Positions 22,049 through 33,284 of a stretch of DNA of 64,000 nt are shown here, one piece after another (the stretch's first letter is position 1; the number at the start of each line of letters is the position of its first letter). The DNA is from Euptelea pleiosperma (lineage: Eukaryota; Streptophyta; Magnoliopsida; Ranunculales; Eupteleaceae). The stretch spans positions 5,330,469-5,394,468 of the forward strand of contig CM068548.1 of assembly GCA_035048495.1 (NCBI GenBank), read 5' to 3'. Under the pieces are notes generated by a model, which saw nothing but the letters and a program-made list of their open reading frames with translations, was not told the origin of the DNA and ran no database searches. A program made the translations under genes and the position numbers.

Positions 22049-24503
22049 ATGGCTGTCTTACTCAGAGCCCTGTGTCTTCTCTCTCTCCTCTTCACGGTTG
22101 GGTTCGCCCAACCTTTCTTCTGGGATCGGCCTTTTAAAGATCCCTTCAAAGATTTTTTTGGAGATGGAGATGATGAAGGGTTTAATGACGGAGGAGACGA
22201 TGACCAAAAGCCAATCAAGAATTCTAACGATTCTGAGAATGGATATAAGGGTGGGTGGGAGCTCGTTTGTGAGAATTCCGGCGTGTCGGCCATGCACCTG
22301 GTCTTATTTCCTAATAACAAGGCAATCATGTTCGATGCCACTGTCTTTGGTCCTTCTCAAACTCCATTATCTGCCAGAAATTGCCGTCCCGTTCCGGGCA
22401 GCAAGAAGAACGAACAAGACTGTTGGGCTCATGCCGTAGAATACGACATAGACACTGCCGCTATCCGGCCCCTCAAGGTTCATTATTTAACATTGCACCA
22501 TTTTCTTTAACATATATATAGATACTAGTAGGTGGCCCATGCCCACGGCACTCCTCGACAAAGCGTTTGACAAAACTGGGTGTGAGTGGCTGAGATCCAC
22601 CGTCTAGTTGGGGAATAAGATCTCGGCCCTTCTTTATGAAGCCTATAAGAGGGGGAGACAACTTCCCTGTTTCGTTATATAGATGTATATATGTATGTGG
22701 TTATGTATGTATTTATTGGTATCATGCTCTAAGGATGAAATATTAATTAAACATGGAAAAATTATATATCGTACGTATTAAATGATTTAGCTTCTAACAA
22801 GCTTTGCAACAGATCCTAACAAATACATGGTGCTCATCGGGTGGGTTGTCGGCCGATGGGACCCTGGTAAACACAGGAGGGTGGAACGATGGAGGCAGAG
22901 CAGTGAGGTACCTCAAAGCATGCAAAACCTGTGATTGGAAGGAGTACCCTACCGCACTTACAGGGCAAAGATGGTACATACTACTTCTTGATGATGTAGT
23001 TTCTTAGTTTTTTAGTCCTGTTTGGATTGTCATTTTTATACCTGAAAAAGTCTTTTTTTTTTTTTTCACAAAAATGAACCCTACTCCCACTCCTCCCCAT
23101 CTATCACTCATAAATTATAGCAATGGAGCCTACTAAGAGAAGATAGAAGACATTTTTGCATTAATGTTGATCCAAACAACCTTTCAAAGAAAAACATATT
23201 TTCTGGAAAGTCATTTTTTAAAATAAAGTAATTTTTTGAAAAATGGCAATCCAAATTGGCTAGACACATTGGTACATTTTATAGTTTTGTGTCCTATAAC
23301 ATAAATGTATCGTTATATTTTACTCCAAACAGGTATGCCACTCAACAAATCCTACCGGACGGCAGCTTCATTGTAGTCGGTGGCCGCCGAATGTTTAGCT
23401 ATGAATTTGTGCCTGCTGAGGGAGCATCTAATCCCACAAATTACAAGCTCCCGTTCCTCCGTGAGACTACAGATTTGGCTGAGAACAATCTCTACCCCTT
23501 TGTCCACCTTTCGACGGACGGAAACCTCTTCATCCTTGCTAACAATCGTTCGATCCTACTCAACCCCAATACCAAGTCGATTGTCCGCGAGTTTCCAGTC
23601 TTGAATGGTGGATCCCGAAACTACCCGGCATCAGGAATGTCCGTTCTCCTCCCAATAAAACTCTATAACCAGAATACAGACGTGATCAATGCGGAAGTCC
23701 TAGTGTGTGGTGGTGCAAAATCAGAGGCGGCAAAGTTTGCGGAGAATGGAACCTTCTTGACTGCATTGCAAGATTGCGGAAGAATTCAAATAACAAAACC
23801 CAATGCTTTCTGGAAAATAGAGAAGATGCCTTCACCGAGGGTGATGGCTGATATGCTCATCCTCCCAACAGGAGATGTTCTCATGATCAATGGTGCCAAG
23901 AAGGGTACTTCTGGGTGGCAATTTGCCGATGAACCGAACCTAACACCAGTTATTTACCGACCCATGACGATTAAAACCGAACGCTTTGTGGAACTAAAGG
24001 CAACAACAATTCCACGTATGTATCATTCATCGGCCGCTCTTCTGCCGGATGGAAAAATTTTAGTGTCGGGAAGCAATACCAACAATGGGTATAATTTCAC
24101 TGGTGTGAAGTTCCCCACAGAAATGAGGGTGGAGAAATTTTTGCCACCGTACTTGGACCCATTGCTCGCTGTATATCGGCCATTAATCAAGACTGATTTC
24201 ACAGGGAAAAAGCTACAATATGGAGAAAGCTTCCAGCTAGAGATCAAGCTGGAGAAAACTCCACTGGTTAAGTCAGACTTGAAGGTGACAATGTATGCAC
24301 CTCCTTTCACTACGCATGGTTACTCAATGAACCAAAGGATGTTAGTTTTGGCAACGGACACTGTCGTCCAAGTTCTTCCAGGGACGTACCAGATTGATGT
24401 TCTGGCACCACCCTTCGGTGTGGTTGCTCCTCCTGGTTATTATCTTCTCTTTGCTGTTCATCGCGAAGTACCAAGTAAAGCAGCATGGGTTCAAATCGGG
24501 TAG
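22049..24503 (+). CDS. Glyoxal/galactose oxidase-like secreted copper oxidase
   Basis: Plant GLOX-type radical copper oxidase, expected in the apoplast, where relatives oxidise aldehydes or sugars with O2 to give H2O2. Three exons (22049-22477, 22813-22973, 23333-24503) join in phase to about 586 residues, the usual family length. Residues 1-21 are a signal peptide (LLRALCLLSLLFTVGFAQ). An Asp/Gly-rich linker (about residues 30-60) precedes the kelch-like propeller domain. The copper and cofactor residues are visible: Cys150 in WCSSGG and Tyr198 in RWYATQQ (expected thioether pair), Tyr427-His428 in MYHSSAALLPDG, and His525 in TTHGYSMNQR. The C terminus is the usual all-beta DUF1929-type domain ending VQIG. 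The start ATG has G at -3 and G at +4. No lesion was seen, so it is probably active. Intron 1 holds a Helitron-like repeat and a MITE lies just upstream. Substrate cannot be read from sequence. Confidence 0.95.
22525..22683 (-). mobile_element. Helitron-like non-autonomous repeat, copy 2 (oxidase intron 1)
   Basis: Read on the minus strand it starts TCTATATAACGAAACAGGG after an A and ends GGCATGGGCCACCTACTAG before a T. This matches the TC...CTRR ends and A/T insertion site of Helitrons. Length about 159 bp. Confidence 0.55.
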
Positions 24504-25273
24504 AAAAAGAGAAATGTTTTTTTTTTTTTTTTTTAAACTTTTTTTCTTATTACATTTCAACAACAACTTGCTATCTTGTTGATATTTTATAGTAGTTTTA
24601 GGTTTCATCATTTATATATGTGGGCATACATCTTGTGATAAGGATAGCCGGCCGTTTGATCATCACACATGATAACAATTGGGCGAGTAACCTTGAAGGT
24701 TTTTGTAAGTAATGTTGTGGATCTTATATCAACATCTAGGATTGTATCTTATATATTTGTTTTGCTCAATGTTTTTAAACTCGAAAACTTGACTCCGAAT
24801 TCTATTGAGTCGAGACAAGTAGATGACTCGCGAGTTGACTCAGGTGAGTAAGCTTCTTATTCCTTTACTAAAGAGACAAAAGCTCCTTCAATATATTGAC
24901 ATGACTTGCATGCCACTACTATTAATGTTATTTATGGTTTGTGATTTTTTGGTGGAATTCCACGCCTTCTTGTGTAAATCAAGATGTTCTTTCCAACATT
25001 ATCTGCCAATCGGCTTATAGGTTTCGATTTTGGTAGGGGCTCGGGTTCTCTTGGTATTAATTGGGATAAATGATTTTCTTGGTATTTCTAGTTTGGCTGT
25101 ACTGGAATTGCTCCAGGGTAAGTGAACTTGAGATCCTGATTGGTGATGTCCCATTAAATCCTTTCCCTGATTATTGGCCTCTTATTTTTCTTCAGTATAC
25201 TCGGTTGCATTCAGTTTTTTTGAATCAATAAACATATTTTCTTCTTTAAAACAAAAATCTATTTACCCAATCT
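24504..25273. other. Oxidase 3' flank, no gene
   Basis: T-rich 3' UTR and AT-rich spacer. No supported gene; several frames of about 60 codons have no domain. Confidence 0.6.
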
Positions 25274-25745
25274 TTAATGATAAAAATGAGATTTATTTAT
25301 AATTGGTTGGATGAATACATGCATTGGCCGCCTAATCAACGGTCTATACAAAAGATACATCTTCATCATAATCATACGTCTTTTCCCAATGGTAGGGGTC
25401 AACTGAACGAATCTTGTTCCTCTCCATTCAATTCTATCTAAAGTCATCATTTGTTCTGTTAAGGCAAGTTTCTTAAAATCTCCTCTTAGAACCTCACTCC
25501 ACATCTGTTTTGGCATTCCCCTAGCCCTTTTAGGCTCTTCGACTTGTACAATCCTCTTCAACGGTGTTGTCGTTATTGGTCTTCCTTGCAAATGACCAAA
25601 CCATCTCAATTGAATTTCCCTTATTTTATCACTTTTTGAGGTTATTCCTATGTTTTCACGAATGCATTCCTAAATCCTAGTATTTTTAATTTCCTTATTT
25701 TACCATGCATCATGTCAGCTATACGCATTTTATAAACATTTTATT
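25274..25745 (-). pseudogene. LINE (RTE-type) reverse transcriptase 3' end
   Basis: The minus-strand frame reads IRENIGITSKSDKIREIQ, then LRWFGHLQGRP, then KRARGMPKQMWSEVLRGDF and DRIEWRGTRF. This is the well-known C-terminal tail of plant RTE-like non-LTR reverse transcriptases (LRWFGHV...RGRPK.TW..V...D). Upstream (25745-25670) MRIADMMHGK..R continues the family pattern in a shifted frame. Only the 3' end is present, which is typical of 5'-truncated LINE insertions. Confidence 0.8.
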
Positions 25746-26064
25746 TTTCTTGGTTGTCTAACATTCTACTCTATATGAACATTCTATTTTTCTTGATTGT
25801 CTAACTTCTCGGCATAGAACAGTTGTAGTTGCCGACTAGTTCTCCTAAGGTGGAATCTTGAGGACACAGCTCTCCAAAAAAAGCTCACTTCACCCCATAA
25901 ATAATGATCATCCATTTATGATGCAAGCAATATGGGCATGCAATAAAATAGATAGAATATAACAATACGATGTAAGTAACAAAGTAGAATATATATCATC
26001 AAATAGGTTGTAAGGGCACAACCTAGGTTTGGGCCACAAGAGCGCAATCTGCATAACCGATAAA
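25746..26064. other. Gene-free spacer
   Basis: No gene recognised. An 80-codon minus-strand frame around 25908-26150 lacks any domain. Confidence 0.5.
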
Positions 26065-26280
26065 TAACGCTCACAACAAAAATGAAAACAAACAAAAAAC
26101 AACCGACACTTAACGAATTTAATTAGCTCATAGGCTTGAAAATAAAACAAAGAATTTGTTTCTCAGTTATGTAAGCTGAAAGAATGAAAACAAATGGGAT
26201 CTCATGGACTTATTCATTTCTTTGATAACAACTTTGCATGTCCATTCTTCTAAATCCACTCTGATTTCGCCGACTTTCCC

Positions 26281-28165
26281 TTAAAATTGTTGTTTAGAAC
26301 ATTCAGCGGGCATATTTCCATTGAATCTTCTAGTATCTTTGCAGTAGTCATAGATCATGTAGTTGTCTCTGACCCACTTCATCTGACCACTCTGAGCATA
26401 ACTCAGCTTGCTGTATACGGGGGAGTTCCACCAGTTAGCGGGAGAGTTGGAGGCACATTGGCTAATGCTGACTGGTCCATTCCACTTGCAGGCCCTTGCC
26501 CTAAAATTTCGGAATCTAGCTTTGAAGGGTGCCATGTTCCAGTCGATCTTTTCAAGTCCACCTCTGGTTGCCCAGTTATCGGCATTCCATAAACTTGAAT
26601 AAACCCTCATCCCTTGTTTGTTTGGGAAAGGAATTCCCATGCTCTCGTAGTTGCGGTAAACACGAATTGGTAGCCCATCCACAAACCACCTACAACAATA
26701 GCAAACATGTTTAAACAATAATTTTGTAGTAAAACTTGGGATGTCAATGGTACCAAGTATATGAACGGATCCGGATGGACCCGATCACTGTGGAAGGTCT
26801 GGGTCCAACATTCCCGTTGAGTAAGGGAACTTACACGACCTCGCTGGGGTTCCAATGTATGGTATAGTTGTGGAAATCGGCAGTTGGATCGAACCAGGGG
26901 TAGAATTGTTCCTCTTTGCTTCCATTTCCCAGAGCATATATATTTGTGTGGATAATGTAAGGCTGTCCCGATACGTTCCCCAAGAACTCGTAGTCTATCT
27001 CATCGTGCTTGCTACCAGTGGAAGATAGCTGCAGAAAATCGAAAATGGAATTTTAGCCGATTTTCTAGTGTTATGGAATATGTTATCAGGATGTGGGTAT
27101 TGGGTGTATTGGTCTAGATGTCAGATTTGTTCGACCCATGAATCACTGGGGTGACAAACACATGTATATGTAATTTCATGCAGTTTCTAAGAAATTTTAC
27201 AAAAAAATATGGGGGGGATGCCGGAGCCATGTACGATATACCACATGGATCGCATTAACCAGACCCATATCACGTGTAAAAACCCTAGTTAGCAATTCAG
27301 AGTACCGCTAAAATACAATACAAGAAATGTTCGAATTCGAGTACAATTCCAATATATCATTAACAATGTGCTCAAAAATTCGGCTAAAATAAAATGCAAC
27401 AAAAAATTAAAATATTGACAACTTTTTGTCTAATTAAATTATTTTCATGTTCAAAATTGAATAATCTGGAAATAATTTGGAAAAGTTGGTGAATTATTCA
27501 AGAATAATTCGATCATGTTGAAAAAAAACACTAATTTTTCCAAACCTCTGAATAAGACATTGTTCGGTTTGTTTTTAAAATAATTCATATGGTTCGTGAA
27601 TTATCCATGAATAGTTTGAGAATTTACTAACTAGAGTCAAAACAGATATGTGAGGGCTTCAAAGGACCCGGAAAACCATGGATAATACACAGTAAAGCCA
27701 TGGTTACAGCATAGTGATGCTGTTGTTGATCTCTTTGCTTGAAACTTTACGTACGTAGTAGGCCGTGACGGTGCCGGCAGAATTCCCAGGTACTAATTTG
27801 ATTAGCATTTCTATGCTGCCGAAGAGGAAGCCTCTCTTTGATTGAATTCCAGAACCTAAAAACAGAAATAAAGCAACAAAATAGACTGGTTAGGTTGACA
27901 AAACTTAGAGATCGAAATACTCTCTTTTCGAAACATGTCGGTTTCAGCAAGAAAACCAGAAACTACAGATAGATTATGAGGTAATAATAATACCTGAAGA
28001 TCTATCCAACACAAGTTGAAGATCATCGCCGTTGCCTTGAATCGACGAATGGTGAGCACCCCAGTTAAAATACATGCTCTTGGAAAACTTAGCATCAACT
28101 TGATTATTATCAAATGTGATTTGGAAGATAAAAAGAGCTATGAACAATGCCTGCAAATTCCCCAT
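26281..28165 (-). CDS. Xyloglucan endotransglucosylase/hydrolase (XTH), copy A
   Basis: Secreted GH16 enzyme that cuts and rejoins, or hydrolyses, xyloglucan in the cell wall. Four exons on the minus strand (28165-27994, 27855-27755, 27028-26835, 26689-26281) join in phase to 291 residues, the usual XTH length. Residues 1-25 or so are a signal peptide ending in VDA. Exon 2 has the [20 protein letters not shown] beta-strand block. Exon 3 begins with the catalytic motif [10 protein letters not shown], with nucleophile and acid/base Glu intact but Tyr where Phe is the commoner residue. The conserved N-glycosylation site NVS follows at once. Exon 4 has the WFVDGLPIR strand and the four-cysteine C-terminal extension ([10 protein letters not shown] and YDYCKD...AEC). 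The ATG context is good (G at -3 and +4). A TATA box lies about 100 bp upstream. No lesion was seen; probably functional and paralogous to copy B. Confidence 0.95.
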
Positions 28166-28263
28166 CCCAACCCAAAAAAAAAATTACTCTTTTGTTAGAA
28201 CAAGACCTTCAACTCTATAGAGAATTCAAGTCAGGATGCTTTTGAAGGTGCTAAGGGTTGCCT

Positions 28264-28271
28264 TTATATAG
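28264..28271 (-). promoter_or_regulatory. TATA box of XTH copy A
   Basis: On the minus strand, GGCTATATAAAGGCAACCC, about 100 bp upstream of the start codon. The equivalent in copy B is weaker (CAATATAAAGG). Confidence 0.7.
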
Positions 28272-28319
28272 CCTATGTCTTCGTTATTTTTATTAGTTTT
28301 TGAGGCTATTGACTCATGT

Positions 28320-28660
28320 TTTGACCAAACTATTTTGCCTGGGGGGCTGTGGGGGCACACAGAGCAGGCCACATGGCTCTCTTTCAGGCCCATTGACCCA
28401 TGAATAATTGATACATCCCTAGTTGGACCTACAAACAAATTAAAAAAATATATATATCCTGATTGGTGATCTCTAGCCATTCAATTTGAGTACCCAAAAT
28501 AAATGAATGAATCAATTGGCTAGAAATCACCCTACCAAAGATGCTTGAATCGAACGGCTGGAGATCACAAATTAAGCTGATTGTTTGGTGTGCATGTTGA
28601 TCAAGGAATGGATCAATCATTCATCGGTCAGTGGGCCAAAAACGGGAAATAAATGCCAAT
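28320..28660. mobile_element. Foldback MITE in the promoter of XTH copy A
   Basis: The two halves pair imperfectly. Left: CACATGGCTCTCTTTCAGGC, TCCTGATTGGTGATCTCTAG, CCATTCAATTTGAGTACCC. Right half inverted: GTGGGCCA..., CGGTCAGTGGGCC. The same element sits at 38050-38430 upstream of copy B, so it was present before the duplication. Confidence 0.65.
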
Positions 28661-28915
28661 AAATTAGATGGTGGGCGAGGATCGCCATGATTAGAGCTTG
28701 TGAGGAGCCAAGCTGGCACGCGGTGGGAGTAGGAGAAAATCGTGCGAGAGACGATGTGAGAAGAGAAGGCCGGCTTTCGATACCATTTTTCATCTCAGAC
28801 GTGAGGGCCTTTTAGCTTTGAATTAATATTTTCCGGTTCCGGCTGAGCTGGTTAAGGATTGGACCAGCCGTAGATGACTAGATCCTTGCATGCCACGTGT
28901 ACAAAGGAGCTACAT
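28661..28915. other. Gene-free spacer
   Basis: No gene recognised. Confidence 0.5.
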
Positions 28916-29338
28916 ATTTTTTACGGAAAAAATTTAGATGCAGAGGACTTTGGATGCAGTCGATGCAGAGGGGTCTTGTGACCCTACATGGCTATTTTTT
29001 CGGGCCCCATAACCGAATGGATATGTATCCCACACCTTGGTGTATATGCATACTAAAAATCAGCTTGGTTGATATTTTTTAGCCGTTGGATTAAGTGTCC
29101 AAAAGATACACAAAAAACGTGCTTGAATCCAACGTTAGAATCAATCCTACAAAAGTTCTAAAATCTATGGCCAGATAAAATCAATGTGACTAATATTTCG
29201 TATACATAACCACCAAGGGATGGGGTACACATCCATGCGGTAAGTGGGCCCCAAAAATTGAGCCATGTAGGTCAACGAGACCCCTCTGCATTGACTGCAT
29301 CCAAAGTCCTATGCATCTAAAATTTTTCCATTTTTTAC
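28916..29338. mobile_element. Foldback MITE with near-complete stem
   Basis: About 420 bp. Left arm TTTAGATGCAGAGGACTTTG, GATGCAGTCGATGCAGAGGG, GTCTTGTGACCCTACATGGC. The right arm inverted reads TTTAGATGCATAGGACTTTG, GATGCAGTCAATGCAGAGGG, GTCTCGTTGACCTACATGGC. Pairing continues inward through the ATGGATAT and CAAGGGATGGGG regions. Confidence 0.85.
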
Positions 29339-30039
29339 TCGACAAACCAATATACTACACTAAATTAATGGAAATGATTTTTCCAATGATCTTTTTACCT
29401 CTGGCCATAGATTATTTTAGTACTTTTTAGGATATGATTCTAGCCATTGGATTCAAGCAATGTTTTTTGGTAGGTAGTGAATTTAATGGCTAGAAATCAT
29501 CAATAAAGCTGATTTAGTGTGTTTATCCACCAATAGATGGGCTGAACATCCGTGCACTCACTAGGCCCAAAAGAATGATCTATGTAGGGCCACCAGAGTC
29601 CTCTGCACCGACTGCAACAGGAGTCCACTAAATCTAATTTTTTTTTTTTTGTAGTTTTTGATTATACATAACAGTTTTTATATAAAGATTTCCTATTATA
29701 TAGAGAGTTCAAATTTTAAATTAATGCCATATATATTAATATATTAAATATAAAAAGGCGTTATATAGAGTTTTCGCCTTAGGCCTCAACTTGTATCGAG
29801 ACGACCTTGGAAAGAAATGCCCTCCATCTTCTCTCTTTAGGACAGTTGTGCTTGTAGGGCTATTTTTGTCAAACACAATCAAAAGTTGTCTGGAAGAGGA
29901 AAAATGCTGGCTGAAAAAAATCATTCCCCATATGGTGATCATCACCTGAGTTCAAAACCAACTTTCACCACTGACCCATGCGTGGTAGCTTACAAAAAAA
30001 AAATTTGATTGAATGAGACTCCAAATATTGAAAAGTCTT
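29339..30039. other. MITE relic and gene-free spacer
   Basis: 29385-29655 is a right-half relic of the preceding MITE family (AATGGCTAGAAATCATC, CTGCACCGACTGCA). The remainder holds no gene. Confidence 0.5.
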
Positions 30040-31110
30040 TGTTGTGAATCCCAGGGACTCTTAGTTCTTCTATAATTTATCTCGTTTGTTAGAAGTTCTC
30101 TGAAGACTGAAATGCCAAAGATTAAACGGACTTCATCAACAAATTACAAAAAGATTATAAATGCTGAAGAAAATTAACTTAAGTGTTAAAGCTCAATTGA
30201 AGACAAAGTCATGTTCAAAGCATGAAGATTTGAAGTACATATTCAACATAAGTTATCACTCAACGAACGTTCAACAATTAGAATCTTGTGTTGCTATTTC
30301 TTGCGTACATTTAAGGGTGCACCACATCTAGCCAGCGGATCTACTTGATCCTAGATGTCCCTTAGACCTATACTTATTATTTTGAAGCTATCTTTGGCAC
30401 ATAGGATGGCTTCGGTGAAATTTAGCGTAATTGGCGAAGCCATTTTGAGCGCCCCACTGGACTCTTCTGACCCTAACCGGTCGACCAGTCAAAAGGTGCG
30501 GTAGACCGGACCTAACAGGAAAGAAATTCCTGTTCTGACTTGAGCAGTAGACCAACCATATTGTGCGGCCGACCGAAGTGCGGTCGGCTGATCAATATGC
30601 GTGGTCGACCCCATATTCTGAATCTCGTTTGGACTTCATCCTTCGTGCGATTTTTGACGCACTTAAGTCATTCGAACGGCACTTTTAGGTCTGTTTCTCT
30701 TGTTTGGGTATAACCTTATATAATAGAGACTAAACCCATCAATGAAAGAACACCAATCAAGCTATCTCTTTGACTTTCATTCTTTGATTAACATCTTTTA
30801 AGTCTAGGGATTTGAAATTTGAGAGAGCTTCACTTGAGCAAAACTAGTTCATCTTTTGTGAAGGCTCTAATTGTTTGAGAGACTATAAAGCATGTTGATT
30901 CATGCAATCGTCTTCTTCCTAGAAGAGGATTATCTTGGCAAACTATCTTTGTGCTCCATTTTATTGATTGAAGGATTTTCTATGGCTAAATGGTTATTGA
31001 GTTCGTCGTCAGTCTCCTCTTTCTACTTGAAATGTAGATTTGAGGCCTCCTCCACAAACCATGGATTTGGGGGGTTGATTCTACTATCACTAAACTTGGA
31101 TCGTTAGGGT
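30040..31110 (+). mobile_element. Copia-type LTR candidate with GTCGACC words
   Basis: Begins near TGTTGTGAATCCC. 30470-30620 is dense in GGTCGACCAGTC/GCGGTCGACC-like words, resembling the ATCGAT-rich U3 of the other copia LTRs here. ACCTTATATAATAGAGAC at about 30712-30730 could be its TATA box, followed by a leader of the copia type. No coding domain, and ends are not proven. Confidence 0.35.
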
Positions 31111-31414
31111 GGCCACCTGTGCCAACACCTCAATTTGGTGTGCCTATCGTGCTACATCATCATGCTCAACCAACTCTTCAAACAGAGCTTTAAGAACATC
31201 AACATGTCCTCGTGCCATGGTACAAGAGATGTCAATGGCTCTGATACCGACTGATGTAGCGAGCATTATTTGGTATGAATGTGGCTAACCAATCGAATAT
31301 CATTGAAAGCTATTTTTTTCTATAAAAAAACTTCCCCTTCTTAATTAAGGTGAAAATATCCTACTATTGTTAGGAATCAACGGACTCGCTAAAATAAAAC
31401 AGGGCTTTTTTTTA
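31111..31414. other. Spacer with a possible ankyrin-like fragment
   Basis: On the minus strand 31250-31140 reads IDISCTMARGHVDVLKALFEE, reminiscent of one ankyrin repeat, then a stop. It is too short to annotate as a gene; it may be a captured fragment or chance. Confidence 0.25.
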
Positions 31415-32665
31415 TTTACTCCTTACTTTATTGATGCAATTTGCATCTCACCCAATGTTTTTAAAATATTTGCGTCTCACCCTTCGACCATGGTCAACAT
31501 CATTGACCATAGACGGTCTCCGGATGGACATCCCAATATTTTTTAAATGACTGCTAGGGGATCCCACCTTACACATGGCAGCACCTTAGAGATCAATGAC
31601 CGTATAGACATTTTGCCCATCCCTAGGGGGATCTACATACGAAAATTCATCCTGATTAGTTATTTTTGTCCATTGGATTAGAGTCTTTTTTATTGTTTAT
31701 TTTTAACCATAGATTTTGAGTATTATTTGGCTAGTGACAAAATGACACCACTATACAACATGATAATATCCATGGCTCTTGAACCATGTGATCATTACTA
31801 TTTTAATAATGAAGTATGTACGGGTAGCTTTTGGTTTTGTTTTTATTTTTAAAACATCCAAGTTGATGATGGACCATATTATGATCCACATGGAACACTC
31901 TTAGATACCACTCACCGTATAGATGTTTTTACCATCCATAGTTAGATCTAGATATCAAAATTCACCCTGATTAGTAATTTATAGCCATTGGATTAGAGTC
32001 CTTTCTATGGATTAGTTTCCACCGTATATTTCAAGAATTACGATCAAAAGGTTAGATATTACTAGTCAGACTTATTTTTGTTACATAAGTTCATTTAGGG
32101 ATGGATCAGACATCCATACGTTATTATCCTCCGATAGTGTGCTATGTAGCTTACAATGTGGGTCGATCATCAACTTCGATGATGGATCTCTCATCTAATT
32201 TTTTTCAATGAATAGTTTAAGTGCCATGTTACATGTAATGATTGCTTGAACAGCTGCGTTGGAATGTAAAAATAATGAATGATGAAAGAACCCTTATCAA
32301 TTAAAACAATTTCTACACCTGAAAGAAGCAATGCTTGTTAATTTAATGAACTTGAGGGTAATATTAGGAATAAGATTTTTTTATTTTTTGTAATAAAAGA
32401 AAGCATTGAAGAGTTGCAGGGCTGACATGTCTTTGACACCAATAAGACCGAAGAACCCCTTCCAAAGTAAGAACATCAAGAAAATGAAAAGAAACAAAAA
32501 GGGGTATTTTGGGCATATTTGGGATTTAGCGTGAGGCACGCAAGAAGGACCTTCGTCCGTTATATAGTAGAATAGAAAATGACCTTGGGTGAGAAGCAAA
32601 TATTTTAAAAATATTGGGTGCGATGCAAATTGCATCATTAAAGTAAGGGGGACAAGCAAAAAATC
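31415..32665. mobile_element. MITE split by about 1 kb of later insertions
   Basis: 31415-31545 matches, inverted, the right half of the intact MITE at 33051-33284 (TTGATGCAATTTGCATCTCA, TGACCATGGTCAAC). The missing end reappears at about 32571-32665 (ATGACCTTGGGTGAGAAGCA, GCAAATTGCATCATTAAAG). The intervening kilobase contains other MITE copies. Confidence 0.7.
31560..32170. mobile_element. Two foldback-family MITEs inside the split MITE
   Basis: 31560-31770 is a half copy (GACCGTATAGACATTTTGCC, AGTTATTTTTGTCCATTGG). 31865-32170 is a fuller copy with inverted arms (TTGATGATGGACCATATTAT at left; inverted right arm TTGATGATCGACCCACATTG), both followed by the CGTAT(A/G)GATG block. Confidence 0.65.
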
Positions 32666-33050
32666 TTTTTATTTCAGTTTTATTTTTTAGTATTGTGAGC
32701 TCAACCCTTTTTGAGGATTGTGAACTATAAAAGGAACTCACCTTCACAGGTTGTTAAGCACACTAATGTCCCTCATCAATGATGATGAGGGACCACAATA
32801 TGAGCCATGTGGCACACTCTTAGAGGTCACTAACCGTACGGATATTGGGCCCATCACTAGGGGGAGCTACATACCAACCCCAAATAATGTTCAAATTCTA
32901 CGGATAAAATCAACCCAGGAAACAACGACTCTAATCCAATGCTTAAAAAGTAACAATCAGATTAATTTTTAGTCTATAGGTCTACCTACAATTGGACCAA
33001 AAGTAAATGAAGAAAGGTTTTGAGCTCACAATCCTCAAAAAAAAAGAAAA
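32666..33050. mobile_element. Truncated foldback-family MITE
   Basis: 32785-33005 carries CAATATGAGCCATGTGGCAC, ACTCTTAGAGGTCACTAACC and GTACGGATATTGGGCCCATC and then breaks off before the right arm is complete. No gene. Confidence 0.6.
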
Positions 33051-33284
33051 ACTTTTGCTTGTCCCCCTTACTCTATTGATGCAATTTGCATGGCACCCAA
33101 TGTTTTTAAAATATTTGCATCTCACCCAAGGTCATTATAGTCATTTAAAAAATATTGGGATGTCCATCCAGAGACAGTCTATGGTCAACGACGTTGACCA
33201 TGGTCAAAGTGTGAGACGCAAATATTTTGAAAACATTGGGTGAGATGCAAATTGGATCAATAAAGTAAGGGGGTAAAGTAAAAA
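33051..33284. mobile_element. Intact foldback MITE (about 235 bp)
   Basis: Arms of about 65 bp. Left CCCCCTTACTCTATTGATGC, AATTTGCATGGCACCCAATG, TTTTTAAAATATTTGCATCT. The right arm inverted reads CCCCCTTACTTTATTGATCC, AATTTGCATCTCACCCAATG, TTTTCAAAATATTTGCGTCT. The centre contains a GGTCAACGACGTTGACC palindrome. Confidence 0.85.

Larger units (their letters stand above)
26065..28660. repeat. XTH segmental duplication, copy A
   Basis: Homologous to 33840-38430. Shared landmarks in order: the 3' flank CACTTAACGAATTTAATTAG, GTAAGCTGAAAGAATGAAAA, the whole XTH gene, the TATA region with AAAGGCAAC, TTTATTAGTTTTTGAGG, and the upstream MITE with CATTCAATTTGAGTACCC. Copy A is the compact version. 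Confidence 0.85.
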
